The translations under genes and the position numbers were made by a program. Below, piece by piece: positions 7,901 through 16,616 of a stretch of 64,000 nucleotides of DNA (positions are counted from its first letter, which is position 1; each line of letters begins with the position of its first letter). This DNA comes from Bacillota bacterium (GTDB taxonomy: Bacteria; Bacillota; Clostridia; Oscillospirales; Ruminococcaceae): positions 82,210-146,209 of the forward strand of contig JAEYNX010000027.1 of assembly GCA_023412215.1 (NCBI GenBank), read 5' to 3'. Below the pieces are notes generated by a model. It ran no database searches and was not told the origin of the DNA. It worked only from the letters and a program-made list of their open reading frames with translations.

Positions 7901-7943
7901 AGAGAAGCCAAGCCAATGCGTTTTGTATAGGTTTGGCTTCTCT
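7901..7943 (-). terminator. Terminator after the GNAT-GyrI fusion gene
   Basis: An 11-bp stem AGAGAAGCCAA / TTTGGCTTCTCT lies immediately downstream of the minus-strand stop codon and is followed on the minus strand by TAATTTTG. The rest of 7677-7946 is A/T-rich with no gene. Confidence 0.75.
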
Positions 7944-7946
7944 GTT

Positions 7947-8903
7947 TTAAGGTAATGATATGGGTTTAACGGGTGTCCAAAGCTCTAGGCTGCCGTTAGG
8001 CGTGTAGTACTCGAAGTACTTCCCGTGCTCTGTGTCGGGTGTGAACTTATGTGCGGGCAGTTCTTTTTCAAAGAATTCTGTCCACGCCGTGACGGCGCTC
8101 ATCCCCTCCGGCACGGCTGCAACCGCAAAGCGCGCGGCGGGAATTTCGGCAAATACCATCCCCTCCAAGAACTGCAGGTACTCCGTTACGGGAAAGCCCA
8201 GAAGGTAAAAAAAACGGTGCTGCTCCGTATACCACATTACGCCGTACAGAGAGGGGCTGTCGTTCTGTAAAGAGAGCAGATCGTTTTTATGCTGCCACAG
8301 GCGGGTAAGGTCTTGGTCGTTAGTGTCAAGCGACGTTTCGGCGGCATAGCCGTACACCTTAAAATGCTCTCTGTTTTCAAAACGTATTTTAAGTTTGTGC
8401 TCGCGTTCCATATGCCAGAAAAAGCCCTCGTCCGACTCCCTGTCGAAGATCATGCCGCAGTGTTGCAGCACCTTTTGAGAGGCAAGGTTGTCTTTATCGG
8501 TTTCAGCCACTACGCTGGTCACGTCCGGCTGCTCCAGTGCCCAGCGGCACAGGGCGGACGCGGCCTCTTTCATATACCCGTACCCGCGATAATCAGGGCT
8601 TAATCCGTAGCCGATTTCAACCTCGCCGTTTTGGTTCGGGGCGCCTTTAAAGCAGGCCCCGCCGATCGATCGGTTTTCTGAGGTTAAAACAATCTGCCAC
8701 TGGGTGCTCCAGAGGTAATCGGCGGGGGATAAAACAGCCCTGTCGTACAGCTCCTGCATCGCCTGCCTGGTGTCGTCATCCAGTGCTTTACCCGAAGAGG
8801 CCAGTTTCAGCGCCTCATCGACCTTGGGCGCATCCTCAATCAATAAACCCAATTCTTCAATACGCAACGGGATAATTCTTAATCTTGCGGTTTTTAGTTC
8901 CAA
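7947..8903 (-). CDS. Fusion of a GNAT acetyltransferase and a GyrI-like effector-binding domain
   Basis: 318 residues from a TTG at 8903, preceded by GAGGAA with an 8-nt gap; an upstream ATG extension would overlap the neighbouring gene without a binding site. Residues 1-170 are a RimJ/L-type GNAT: TARLRIIPLRIEEL, the acetyl-CoA motif LSPDYRGYGYMKEAASAL, and NLASQKVLQHCGMI. From about 172 to the end the protein matches GyrI/AraC effector-binding (SRPBCC-like) domains: VYGYAAETS, LYGVMWY, YLLGFPV, PAARFAVAAVPEG and the ending LELWTPVKP. The second domain may bind the small molecule that the first acetylates. That pairing is inferred. Confidence 0.8.
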   Translation of the reverse strand: MELKTARLRIIPLRIEELGLLIEDAPKVDEALKLASSGKALDDDTRQAMQELYDRAVLSPADYLWSTQWQIVLTSENRSIGGACFKGAPNQNGEVEIGYGLSPDYRGYGYMKEAASALCRWALEQPDVTSVVAETDKDNLASQKVLQHCGMIFDRESDEGFFWHMEREHKLKIRFENREHFKVYGYAAETSLDTNDQDLTRLWQHKNDLLSLQNDSPSLYGVMWYTEQHRFFYLLGFPVTEYLQFLEGMVFAEIPAARFAVAAVPEGMSAVTAWTEFFEKELPAHKFTPDTEHGKYFEYYTPNGSLELWTPVKPISLP

Positions 8904-8917
8904 AATGCATTCCTCGC

Positions 8918-9667
8918 TTATAAATTTAAAAATGCCACACAATACCCCGTCCCCACCATGATAAAATTACTGATGCTATGTACCATCATGGGGTAGAGCA
9001 CACTCTTGCTCTTTTGATAGATAATACCGTAAATAATGCCCAGTACAAAGGCATAAGCCAACTGAAAAGGGTCAAACGACAGATAGAATTTCGTGATACT
9101 CCAACTGATATGCGCAACGGCAAAAAACACGGCTGCAATAATCACCGGCAGGCTGATATGCCACCTAAAGAACCGGATGCCGATCTCCCTTTGTAACATA
9201 CACGATAGGATAGCAATGGGGAAGGCGCGGAATAGAATCTCTTCGGAGGGGCCGCTCAACAGCAGCTGAAACCCCAAGGTACCCAAGATATTTCGGGTGG
9301 TTAACGGGAAGTCATAGCCGTTTAACTCTCCCATACTGCCTTCAACAGCATAGACCGCGAGCGTATACCCTAAGAATATCGCGGTAAACCAAGCTACGCT
9401 GTGCAGCCCCGCTTTTCTATCACCGAGCTGCAGATGCCAGTCCGGCTTAAAAAAGCGCGATACTATCCACATAACCCCCAGCGCAATTGCTGCTTGTACA
9501 ATATGGTGGACACTGATCCACGCAAACTGTCCGCTTGGATCCATGCCTTCATAGGTGAACAGGTCAGCTGCCGCGGAGCCTGCCTTGGCAATCAGTGTTT
9601 AGGCTGCCAGTATAAGCAGCGCGGCGATTGCCGTCATCAGGCCGGTCTTCTTCATCAATAACTGCAT
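8918..9667 (-). pseudogene. CPBP intramembrane protease interrupted by an in-frame ochre stop
   Basis: Translation from the ATG at 9667 (AAGGAGATTTCT upstream, a good site) reads MQLLMKKTGLMTAIAALLIL-AA and then meets TAA at 9599-9601 as codon 23. The same frame then continues for 227 codons without another stop. That part carries CPBP motifs SEEILFRAFPI, FAVAHIS and HSISNFIM. The expected first membrane helix is thus separated from the rest. Translation could restart at the ATG at 9544, giving a 208-residue protein lacking helix 1, but the binding site there is poor. It is either a recent pseudogene or a base error; the single substitution makes either possible. Confidence 0.7.
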
Positions 9668-9684
9668 AGAAATCTCCTTCGTCG

Positions 9685-10395
9685 TTAAAAAGGACTCTTG
9701 CCGGCCAGCCAGCCGTTCTTCTCCCAGTGTGCGCGGTCGGTCGGGTTATAGTCGTTCTTTTTCTGCGCACCCATCATGGCAAAGAATATCAAGCGCGTGA
9801 AGGGCCTTACCGGAAGCTTGTCGGCCTTTTTCAGAGCGTTTGCCGTGCGTTTGGCAAGCTTTTGCGCGTCGCCGCGAATTCGTTGCTGCAGCTTCGGCTT
9901 TACATCCTGCCAGCGCATGGCGGCCACATTCTTACGAAAGACATAGCTGCGCCTTAAGCCCCAGAAGGTAAAGTTATCCCGCATGGTATTCACCGCCTTT
10001 TTGGCGCCTGCACCGGCGGCGGTGCAGAAGGCGACCCCTATCTTGCGAAACATCGAGGGGTGCGGACGGTGAGGCATCCAGCGAAAGCCCAGATGGTCTA
10101 AAAAAGCCTTCATCGCGCCGCTGATGTTCAGTACATATCCCGGAGAACTCAGCACCACAAGGTCGGCGGCTTCTATGGCTTCCTCGATGGGCTTCATCGC
10201 TTCATAGTGTGGGCAGTGGTCTTCGCCCTTGTAAAAGCAGGAGTAACAGCCCACACAAAAATGCGGCATATCCCCCGGCAGGAAAAACTCGGTTACTTCG
10301 AGATTGAGCAGCTTTTGGAGCTCCTCTAAAAAGATATGTACGCAATGATAGGTGCTGCCCTTATGCATAATCCCGTGGATCACGACAGCTCTCAT
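9685..10395 (-). CDS. NAD(P)H-dependent FMN reductase / flavodoxin-fold oxidoreductase
   Basis: 236 residues. The flavodoxin-like fold begins with RAVVIHGIMHKGSTY (phosphate-binding loop for FMN) and continues with CVGCYSCFYKGEDHCPH, a cysteine-rich segment typical of the iron-sulfur flavoprotein/FMN_red group. ADLVVLSSPGYVLNISGAMKAFLDHL follows as the FMN isoalloxazine-side loop. The C-terminal 90 residues are basic and helical, longer than in minimal family members. It ends 18 nt before the interrupted CPBP gene, so the two may be co-transcribed. Likely role: reduction of quinones, nitro compounds or flavins. Confidence 0.75.
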   Translation of the reverse strand: MRAVVIHGIMHKGSTYHCVHIFLEELQKLLNLEVTEFFLPGDMPHFCVGCYSCFYKGEDHCPHYEAMKPIEEAIEAADLVVLSSPGYVLNISGAMKAFLDHLGFRWMPHRPHPSMFRKIGVAFCTAAGAGAKKAVNTMRDNFTFWGLRRSYVFRKNVAAMRWQDVKPKLQQRIRGDAQKLAKRTANALKKADKLPVRPFTRLIFFAMMGAQKKNDYNPTDRAHWEKNGWLAGKSPF

Positions 10396-10520
10396 AGACT
10401 ATACCTAACCTTTCAAAAATAGTGATTTAAGTGTAAATTCCGGCATATTGTGTAAGCTGATTTCAATATAACAAATACCACTTAAACATGCAAGCAAATA
10501 AAGGTCAACCAATTGTATTG

Positions 10521-10544
10521 CCTATTGACCAATGGGTCAATAGG
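10521..10544. promoter_or_regulatory. TetR-type operator 1 (over the -35 box)
   Basis: Near-perfect dyad CCTATTGACC-AATG-GGTCAATAGG with core TTGACC-N4-GGTCAA, characteristic of TetR-family sites. It overlaps the probable -35 box of the ABC-tetR operon. Confidence 0.75.
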
Positions 10545-10553
10545 TGCTACTAT
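10525..10553 (+). promoter_or_regulatory. Promoter of the ABC exporter-tetR operon
   Basis: TTGACC at 10525-10530 and TACTAT at 10548-10553 with a 17-nt spacer. It is embedded between the two operators, so bound repressor would cover both -35 and start site. Confidence 0.55.
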
Positions 10554-10577
10554 GATATTGACCAATCGGTCAATATC
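10554..10577. promoter_or_regulatory. TetR-type operator 2 (after the -10 box)
   Basis: Near-perfect dyad GATATTGACC-AATC-GGTCAATATC with the same core as operator 1. Centres are 33 bp apart, close to three helical turns, so two repressor dimers would sit on one face of the DNA. A further half site, GGTCAACC, lies at 10503-10510. Confidence 0.75.
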
Positions 10578-10594
10578 ACGCGGAGGTGTTGCTC

Positions 10595-11476
10595 TTGAGC
10601 GCCATTTCACTAAAAAATCTTACAAAAACCTATGGCACGGCCCGCGGCATAAAAAACGTAAGCCTTGAGATAAAGCAGGGAGAGTTTTACGGCTTTATCG
10701 GCCCGAACGGAGCGGGCAAGTCGACCACCATCAAGCTGCTGTTTAACTTTATCTACCCGACTGCAGGCAGCGCCAGCGTCTTGGGGCTGGATGCAGTTGC
10801 CGACAGCGCAAAGATCAAGCAAAGAGTGAGCTATGTGCCCAGCGAGGTGCGCTATTATGCCGACATGAAGGTGGATGAGCTGTTTAAAACCACCTTGGCC
10901 TTTCACCAAAAAACTGATTTTGAGGAGCTCGAGCGCCTCTGCACGGCCTTTGAGATAGAACGGGGCAAAAGGCTTGGCGAGCTCTCGCTCGGCAACAAAA
11001 AGAAGGTGGCGGTGGTAAGCGCCCTGCTCTGTGAGCCGGAGCTGATTGTGCTGGACGAGCCGACGAGCGGGCTGGACCCGCTGATGCAGCGCACCCTGTT
11101 TGAGATTTTAAAGGAGCGCAACAGCAAAGGGGCCACCGTCTTTCTCTCCAGCCACAACCTTCTTGAGGTACAGGAGCACTGCACCAAGGCTGCGTTCATC
11201 AAAGAGGGCGAGATCATCGAGGTACAGGATCTTACGGTAGAGCAACAGCGCGAAAAGATCGTTACCCTGTGGGGAGCACAAAGCCTGCAGCCGCTTGTAA
11301 CTATCGGCGCCGAGCAGCTCGCACAGGAGGGCGGCAAGGTGATATTCTCGTATAAAAACGACCTTACACGCCTTGCCCACGCCATCGGTGAAAGCGGCGC
11401 GCAGGATTACACGGTAGAAAACCCGAGCCTTGAAACCCGCTTTTTATCCTACTACAAGGGAGGCAGTGCGCAATGA
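10595..11476 (+). CDS. ABC transporter ATP-binding protein
   Basis: 293 residues. A TTG start at 10595 is chosen from GGAGG 8 nt upstream. Walker A GPNGAGKST is at about residues 37-45. A diverged signature LSLGNKKKV replaces LSGGQ, and Walker B is LIVLDEPTSGLDP. A C-terminal extension of about 80 residues follows the nucleotide-binding domain, as in exporters of the CcmA/bacitracin class. It forms the ATPase of a two-component exporter with the permease that follows, overlapping it by 4 nt (ATGA). First gene of a TetR-regulated operon; the substrate is probably a drug or lipid. Confidence 0.9.
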   Translation: MSAISLKNLTKTYGTARGIKNVSLEIKQGEFYGFIGPNGAGKSTTIKLLFNFIYPTAGSASVLGLDAVADSAKIKQRVSYVPSEVRYYADMKVDELFKTTLAFHQKTDFEELERLCTAFEIERGKRLGELSLGNKKKVAVVSALLCEPELIVLDEPTSGLDPLMQRTLFEILKERNSKGATVFLSSHNLLEVQEHCTKAAFIKEGEIIEVQDLTVEQQREKIVTLWGAQSLQPLVTIGAEQLAQEGGKVIFSYKNDLTRLAHAIGESGAQDYTVENPSLETRFLSYYKGGSAQ

Positions 11477-12300
11477 ACGTGTTTAAACTGGAGTTTAAGT
11501 CCAACCTCAAGGGCTTGCTGCTGTGGGCGGGCATTCTGTCGCTTGTGCTGGTGCTGTTTATGTCGCTCTTCCCCACGATGGGCACCGACGCGATGAAAGA
11601 CCTGGTGCAAACCAAGCTAAACGCGCTGCCGCAAGATGTATTGGAGGCAGTGGGGCTCACCGAAATCCCCGATTTTACGAAGATTCTCGATTATTTCTCT
11701 TACATCTTTCAGTATATTGCGGTTGCGGGCAGTATCTATGCCGCATTACTGGGCGCACAGGCACTGATTAAAGAAGAAAACGACGGCACCATCGAGTACC
11801 TTTACGCGCAGCCCGTTACCAGAACACAGATTGTTTTTCAAAAGCTGCTGGCGTCGTCTGCGGTATATGGGGTACTGAATGTCGTGCTGAGCGTCGTCTG
11901 CGGAATCCTGTTTGCCGTCCTGAAGCCCGAAGATACCGGGCTCGTCGTATTGATGACCGAATTTAAATCGCTGCTGGCCGGAACTATGATTGGCGGTTTG
12001 GTGTTTTTATGCCTAGGGCTGCTCTTGTCGGTGCTGCTCAAAAGCAGCCGTCAGGCGATTGCGGCTGCCGTCGGTTTGGTGTTCGTTACCTATATCTTGG
12101 GCATCTTCTCCAAGGCGTTTACGGATTATGCCAATTGGGTGGATTACCTGGTATACCTGTCGCCGCTCGACTACGCCACGCCGTTTGATGTACTGCTCCA
12201 CGGCTTTAACGCGTTAAGAATCCTGATCGGTTTTATCATCATGGCCGTTTCGGTGGTATTCGCCTTCTACTTTTACCGTAAAAAGGATCTAAAAACCTGA
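11473..12300 (+). CDS. ABC-2 type transporter permease
   Basis: 275 residues with six predicted membrane helices and a large soluble loop after helix 1 (about residues 40-70). The sequence EENDGTIEYLYAQPVTRTQIVFQKLLAS is split over the cytoplasmic coupling region and is typical of ABC-2 permeases that pair with a separate ATPase. The start overlaps the ATPase stop and the stop overlaps the tetR start, so the three are translationally coupled. Confidence 0.88.
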   Translation: MNVFKLEFKSNLKGLLLWAGILSLVLVLFMSLFPTMGTDAMKDLVQTKLNALPQDVLEAVGLTEIPDFTKILDYFSYIFQYIAVAGSIYAALLGAQALIKEENDGTIEYLYAQPVTRTQIVFQKLLASSAVYGVLNVVLSVVCGILFAVLKPEDTGLVVLMTEFKSLLAGTMIGGLVFLCLGLLLSVLLKSSRQAIAAAVGLVFVTYILGIFSKAFTDYANWVDYLVYLSPLDYATPFDVLLHGFNALRILIGFIIMAVSVVFAFYFYRKKDLKT

Positions 12301-12899
12301 TGGATAACCGTAAAAAGCAGGAACTATTCAATGCGTGCTTTGCCGAGTTTGCGCAGTACGGCTACGACAAGGCGAACACCAACCGCATCTGCGAGGCGGC
12401 CGGTGTATCCAAAGGGCTGCTGTTTCACTACTTCGGCTCGAAAAAAAGCCTGTATATCCTCTGTGTGGAGCAGTGCATCACCGATATCCTAAGCCTGTTT
12501 GACGGTTTTTCGACAGAGGGCATGAGCTTTGCCGAGGCAATTTCCGCCTACGGCAGCCGCAAAATGCGGTTTTTTGAGGAACACCCGCTGCATTACAGCC
12601 TGATCATCGGCGCCTTTGCGCATACGCCGGACGAGGTAAAGGCGGAGCTCTCGGCGCGGTTTGCCGAGCTTTCGACGCTATCCGCCGAGATGATGGCCTC
12701 GCTCATCGGCAAGCTCAACCTCAAGCCCGGGGTCACCGAGCAGGTTGCCGCAGAGCTGGTTTCGGCGGTGGTTGGGGTGATGGAACAAAAATACATGCCG
12801 ATTGTCAGGGCCGGGCCGATGACGGAAGCGCTGTATGAACGGATGAAGGATGAATACCTCGAATTGATGGGTTTTTTGATGAACGGGATTGCCGTTTAA
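12300..12899 (+). CDS. TetR/AcrR family transcriptional regulator
   Basis: 199 residues. The N-terminal TetR helix-turn-helix is clear: FAEFAQYGYDKANTNRICE, AAGVSKGLLFHYFGSKKSLY (about residues 12-50). The C-terminal helical part is the ligand-binding/dimerisation domain. It overlaps the permease by one nucleotide (TGATG). Because two TTGACC-N4-GGTCAA operators flank the operon promoter, it very likely represses its own operon and is released by a substrate of the exporter. That link is inferred from position. Confidence 0.9.
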   Translation: MDNRKKQELFNACFAEFAQYGYDKANTNRICEAAGVSKGLLFHYFGSKKSLYILCVEQCITDILSLFDGFSTEGMSFAEAISAYGSRKMRFFEEHPLHYSLIIGAFAHTPDEVKAELSARFAELSTLSAEMMASLIGKLNLKPGVTEQVAAELVSAVVGVMEQKYMPIVRAGPMTEALYERMKDEYLELMGFLMNGIAV

Positions 12900-13034
12900 G
12901 GGCATCCTATTTGCCGCGCTGGGTGCAAACGTGATTGTTTCACCCTGCACGGCAATTTTTGTTGTGCTGGAAGAACGTATGTGCTAAAATGGTTGCAGAA
13001 ATCAACTTTCGGCAGTGTACATGGAGGATTGACT

Positions 13035-14318
13035 ATGGCGGCACCGCTTGCGGATAAGATACGTCCCGAGACCATCGACGAGGTAGTGGGGCAGCAGCAC
13101 CTTCTGGGTAAGGGAAAGGTGCTGCGTCGCATTATAGAAACGAAAGAGATTCCAAACCTCATCTTTTACGGCCCGTCCGGCGTGGGCAAAACTACGGTTG
13201 CGCGCATCATCGCGCAGGCTGCGGGCAAACGCCTGCACAAGCTTAACGGCACTACCGCCTCGGTTTCCGACATCAAAGAGATCGTGGGGGAGCTGGAGAC
13301 CTTCGCGGGGATGGGCGGGGTACTGCTTTACCTCGACGAGATACAGTACCTCAATAAGAAACAGCAGCAGTCGCTGCTTGAATACATCGAAAACGGGCGC
13401 ATTACCCTCATTGCCTCCACCACCGAGAACCCTTACTTTTACATCTACGGCGCGATCTTAAGCCGCTGCACGGTCATGGAGTTTAAGCCCGTTTCGGCTG
13501 CCGATGTCAAGCTTGCGGTAGGCCGCGCGTTTAAGATTATCGGCGAGGAGCGCGGTGAAAGCTATACGCTCGAAAAAGGGGTCGCCGAGGCTATTTCGGG
13601 TACCTGCGGCGGTGATGTGCGCAAGGCTGTCAATGCCGTGGAACTGTTGGTGCTTGCCGCTCAGGTGCAGGGCGACAAACGGGTGGTCACCTTAAGCGAC
13701 GTGAGCGAGATAACGGGCAAAAGCGCCATGCGTTACGACCGCGACGGGGACGCGCATTACGATATCCTTTCGGCGTTTCAAAAGTCTATCCGCGGCTCGG
13801 ATGAAAACGCGGCACTTCATTATCTGGCGCGGCTGCTCGAGGCGGGCGACCTGATCTCACCCTGCCGCAGGCTGCTGGTAACCGCCTGTGAGGATATCGG
13901 GCTTGCCTACCCGCAGGCCATCAGCATCGTAAAGGCGTGCGTAGACAGCGCAAACCAGCTTGGGCTGCCGGAGGCGCGTATCCCCCTTGCACAGGCGGTT
14001 ATCCTGCTCTGTACCGTGCCCAAATCCAACACCGCCATCTGCGCCATCGACGCGGCCACGGAGGACATTAAAGGCACCGATGTGGGCGATGTTCCTCTGC
14101 ACCTAAAGGACGCCCACTACGGCGGAGCGGGCAAGCTCGGGCGCGGGCTTACCTACAAATACCCGCACAGCTATAAAAACGACTATACCGCCCAGCAGTA
14201 CCTGCCCGACAACATCAAGCAAGCCCGTTACTATTCTTTCGGCGATAACAAAACCGAGCAGGCCGCCAGGGCCTTTCGCGAAAAGCTGTTGTCTGAAGAC
14301 AAGGGGGAACTCAAATGA
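13035..14318 (+). CDS. rarA: Replication-associated recombination protein A (MgsA/RarA AAA+ ATPase)
   Basis: 427 residues from the ATG at 13035 with GGAGG 7 nt upstream; an earlier in-frame ATG lacks a binding site. It starts PLADKIRPETIDEVVGQQHLLG, the family signature. Walker A is GPSGVGKT, Walker B YLDEIQYLN, and sensor region STTENPYF. The C-terminal part (SDENAALHYLARLLEAGDLISPCRRLLV, split by family blocks) and DVPLHLKDAHYGGAGKLGRG match the RarA tetramerisation region. It acts at stalled replication forks. Overlaps the next gene by 4 nt. Confidence 0.93.
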   Translation: MAAPLADKIRPETIDEVVGQQHLLGKGKVLRRIIETKEIPNLIFYGPSGVGKTTVARIIAQAAGKRLHKLNGTTASVSDIKEIVGELETFAGMGGVLLYLDEIQYLNKKQQQSLLEYIENGRITLIASTTENPYFYIYGAILSRCTVMEFKPVSAADVKLAVGRAFKIIGEERGESYTLEKGVAEAISGTCGGDVRKAVNAVELLVLAAQVQGDKRVVTLSDVSEITGKSAMRYDRDGDAHYDILSAFQKSIRGSDENAALHYLARLLEAGDLISPCRRLLVTACEDIGLAYPQAISIVKACVDSANQLGLPEARIPLAQAVILLCTVPKSNTAICAIDAATEDIKGTDVGDVPLHLKDAHYGGAGKLGRGLTYKYPHSYKNDYTAQQYLPDNIKQARYYSFGDNKTEQAARAFREKLLSEDKGELK

Positions 14319-15217
14319 ACACGCTGCAGCTGTTTGTTGTTGCGGCGGCAGCAGTGTTCCTGCTCTGGGCAATAACGGCGGCGATTTTCCACTATATCTT
14401 CGCCATGAAGAAGCAGAGCGCAGCCGCCTCGGTCTCTATTTTAAAGCAAAAGGGTACCCTGCCGCAGGAGATTGCGGCGCCCGAGAGGCTTACCGTTTTA
14501 AGTGACGACGGATTTACTCTGACGGGCTATTATATTAACCAGTTCCCCGACGCTAAGCGGGCGGTCATCATCGCGCACGGCTACCGCTCCAACCATGTCA
14601 TTGCGCTGCAATACGCGCCGGTATTTATCAGGCACGGGTATAATGTCCTCGTGATTGACCAGCGCGCCCACGGTGAAAGCGGGGGAAAATTCCCCTCCTA
14701 CGGCCTGTATGAGAGCAGAGACCTGCACCACTGGGTAACGCTGCTGCGGGAAAGGCTGGGGGAGGATTGCGAGATTGGCCTGATGGGCCACTCCTTGGGC
14801 GGCGCCACCGTGCTGTGTTACCCAAAGATAGACACCGGCATACGCTTTATCATAACCGACTGCACCTATGCGACCCTTCGGCAGTTTATCATCCAGCGCA
14901 TTCACAGCTATTTCGCCCCCGCGTGGCTGTTTTACCCGCTTGTCAACCGAATGGTGCGCGCCCGCATCGGCTTTTCGATGAACGAGGTAAACCCTATAGA
15001 GGTTGCCCTTCACGAAGGGCTATCGATTCCAACCCTCTTCATCCATTCCAAGGGGGACCGTATCATGTCCTTCCGCGGTACCAAAGAGATGTACGAGAAG
15101 CGCCATAACCCGCACGACCGCTTGTATCTGCATACAAACGCCGACCACGCCGACGTATATTCCGCGGATACCGCCGCTTACCAGCAGGTGGTGGATGCCT
15201 TTTTGCAAAACCTGTAA
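14315..15217 (+). CDS. Alpha/beta hydrolase with N-terminal membrane anchor
   Basis: 300 residues. One membrane helix lies at about residues 5-29. Alpha/beta hydrolase features: IIAHGYRSN (oxyanion His-Gly), DQRAHGESGG, nucleophile elbow GHSLGG with Ser160, acid in FIHSKGDRIM and His in NADHADVY near 283. This is the BAAT/YqkD-like group of extracytoplasmic esterases; the substrate is unknown. ATGA overlap with rarA implies co-transcription. Ended by a hairpin shared with convergent glyA. Confidence 0.85.
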   Translation: MNTLQLFVVAAAAVFLLWAITAAIFHYIFAMKKQSAAASVSILKQKGTLPQEIAAPERLTVLSDDGFTLTGYYINQFPDAKRAVIIAHGYRSNHVIALQYAPVFIRHGYNVLVIDQRAHGESGGKFPSYGLYESRDLHHWVTLLRERLGEDCEIGLMGHSLGGATVLCYPKIDTGIRFIITDCTYATLRQFIIQRIHSYFAPAWLFYPLVNRMVRARIGFSMNEVNPIEVALHEGLSIPTLFIHSKGDRIMSFRGTKEMYEKRHNPHDRLYLHTNADHADVYSADTAAYQQVVDAFLQNL

Positions 15218-15240
15218 TCATCGGCCCAGAACAGAATAAA

Positions 15241-15277
15241 AAGGGCTAAGCTCGGTATCGTGCCAAGCTTAGCCCTT
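15241..15277. terminator. Bidirectional terminator between alpha/beta hydrolase and glyA
   Basis: A 12-bp stem AAGGGCTAAGCT / AGCTTAGCCCTT with inner GGTATCGTGCC lies between convergent genes. It is flanked by AAAA on the left and TTAAAAA on the right, so T-tracts are usable mainly on the minus strand. Confidence 0.75.
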
Positions 15278-15295
15278 AAAAACTGCAATTCTTAT

Positions 15296-16549
15296 TTACT
15301 CGTAGAGCGGGAACTTCGCGCAGAGGTCAACAACGCCCTCGCGGATATAGTCCGCCTTCGCGTCAAAATCGGTTGCCGTAAGGTGGATGTACTCGGCGAT
15401 GCGCTCCATCTCGGGTGCGCCGAAGCCGCGGGTGGTCACGGCGGGGGTACCCACGCGGATACCGCTGGTGATGAAGGGGCTCTGCGGGTCGTTGGGAATA
15501 GCGTTCTTGTTGACGGTAATGTATACCTCGTCAAGGTGCTTTTCAAGCTCCTTGCCCGTAACGCCTACGCTTCTTAAATCCACCAACATCAGGTGGTTGT
15601 CGGTGCCGCCCGAAACAAGGTCGATGCCGCGCTTGGTCAGCGCTGCCGCAAGCGCCTGCGCGTTGGTAACCACGTTCTTCTGGTAGGCCTTAAAGTCATC
15701 CGAAAGCGCCTCGCCAAAGCAAACCGCCTTACCGGCAATCACGTGCATCAGCGGGCCGCCCTGAGTACCCGGGAAGATAGCCTTGTCAATCGCCTTGGCA
15801 TATTCCTCTCTGCACAGGATCATACCGCCGCGCGGGCCGCGCAGGGTCTTGTGCGTGGTGGTGGTTACAACGTCGGCGTAGGGTACGGGGGAGGGATGCA
15901 GCCCGGCCGCCACAAGGCCTGCGATGTGCGCCATATCCACCATAAAGTAAGCGCCAGCCTTCTTGGCAACCTCCGAAAGGCGGGCGAAGTCGATCACACG
16001 CGGGTAGGCGCTGGCGCCCGCCACAATCATTCTGGGCTTATGTTCCAATGCAAGTGCCTCAACCTTATCGTAGTCGATACGGTGAGTTACGTCGTCTACC
16101 CCATAGGGAACAAAGTTATAGTATTTGCCCGAGAGGTTTACGGGCGAACCGTGGGTGAGGTGCCCACCGTGCGCAAGGTTCATGCCCAGCACGGTGTCGC
16201 CCGGGTTTAATAATGCAAAATATACGGCAAGGTTTGCCTGTGCACCCGAATGGGGCTGCACGTTGGCATGTTCGGCGCCAAACAGCTGCTTCGCGCGGTC
16301 GCGTGCAATCTCTTCCACTACATCCACGCACTCGCAGCCGCCGTAATAGCGCTTGCCGGGGTAACCCTCCGCGTACTTATTGGTGAGTACGCTGCCCATG
16401 GCAGCCATCACAGCCGGGGAAACGATATTCTCCGAGGCAATCAGTTCGATGTTTCTCTTTTGGCGCCTGAGCTCAAGCTCCATGGCATCGCCAACGGCTT
16501 TATCAAAACCCTTCACAAAGCCGATGGAATCCATCAGGTTATTATACAT
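15296..16549 (-). CDS. glyA: Serine hydroxymethyltransferase
   Basis: About 417 residues. It interconverts serine and glycine, transferring the C1 unit to tetrahydrofolate, using PLP. Diagnostic blocks: ELIASENIVSPAV, NKYAEGYPGKRYYGGCE, NVQPHSGAQAN, LAHGGHLTHG, MVDMAHIAGLVAAG and the PLP-lysine site TTTTHKTLRGPRGG. Length is normal. The ATG at 16549 is preferred (AAAGGGTGG upstream); a GTG three codons earlier is an alternative. Monocistronic, with its own promoter 40 nt upstream. Confidence 0.96.
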   Translation of the reverse strand: MYNNLMDSIGFVKGFDKAVGDAMELELRRQKRNIELIASENIVSPAVMAAMGSVLTNKYAEGYPGKRYYGGCECVDVVEEIARDRAKQLFGAEHANVQPHSGAQANLAVYFALLNPGDTVLGMNLAHGGHLTHGSPVNLSGKYYNFVPYGVDDVTHRIDYDKVEALALEHKPRMIVAGASAYPRVIDFARLSEVAKKAGAYFMVDMAHIAGLVAAGLHPSPVPYADVVTTTTHKTLRGPRGGMILCREEYAKAIDKAIFPGTQGGPLMHVIAGKAVCFGEALSDDFKAYQKNVVTNAQALAAALTKRGIDLVSGGTDNHLMLVDLRSVGVTGKELEKHLDEVYITVNKNAIPNDPQSPFITSGIRVGTPAVTTRGFGAPEMERIAEYIHLTATDFDAKADYIREGVVDLCAKFPLYE

Positions 16550-16588
16550 CTTTTCCACCCTTTCGTAATAAATGAAGCCATAAAAATT

Positions 16589-16616
16589 ATTATACCGTAT
16601 TTCACAGTTATTTCAA
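16589..16616 (-). promoter_or_regulatory. glyA promoter
   Basis: On the minus strand TTGAAA (16611-16616) and TATAAT (16589-16594) are 16 nt apart, 40 nt upstream of the glyA start. I saw no riboswitch in the short leader. Confidence 0.6.
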
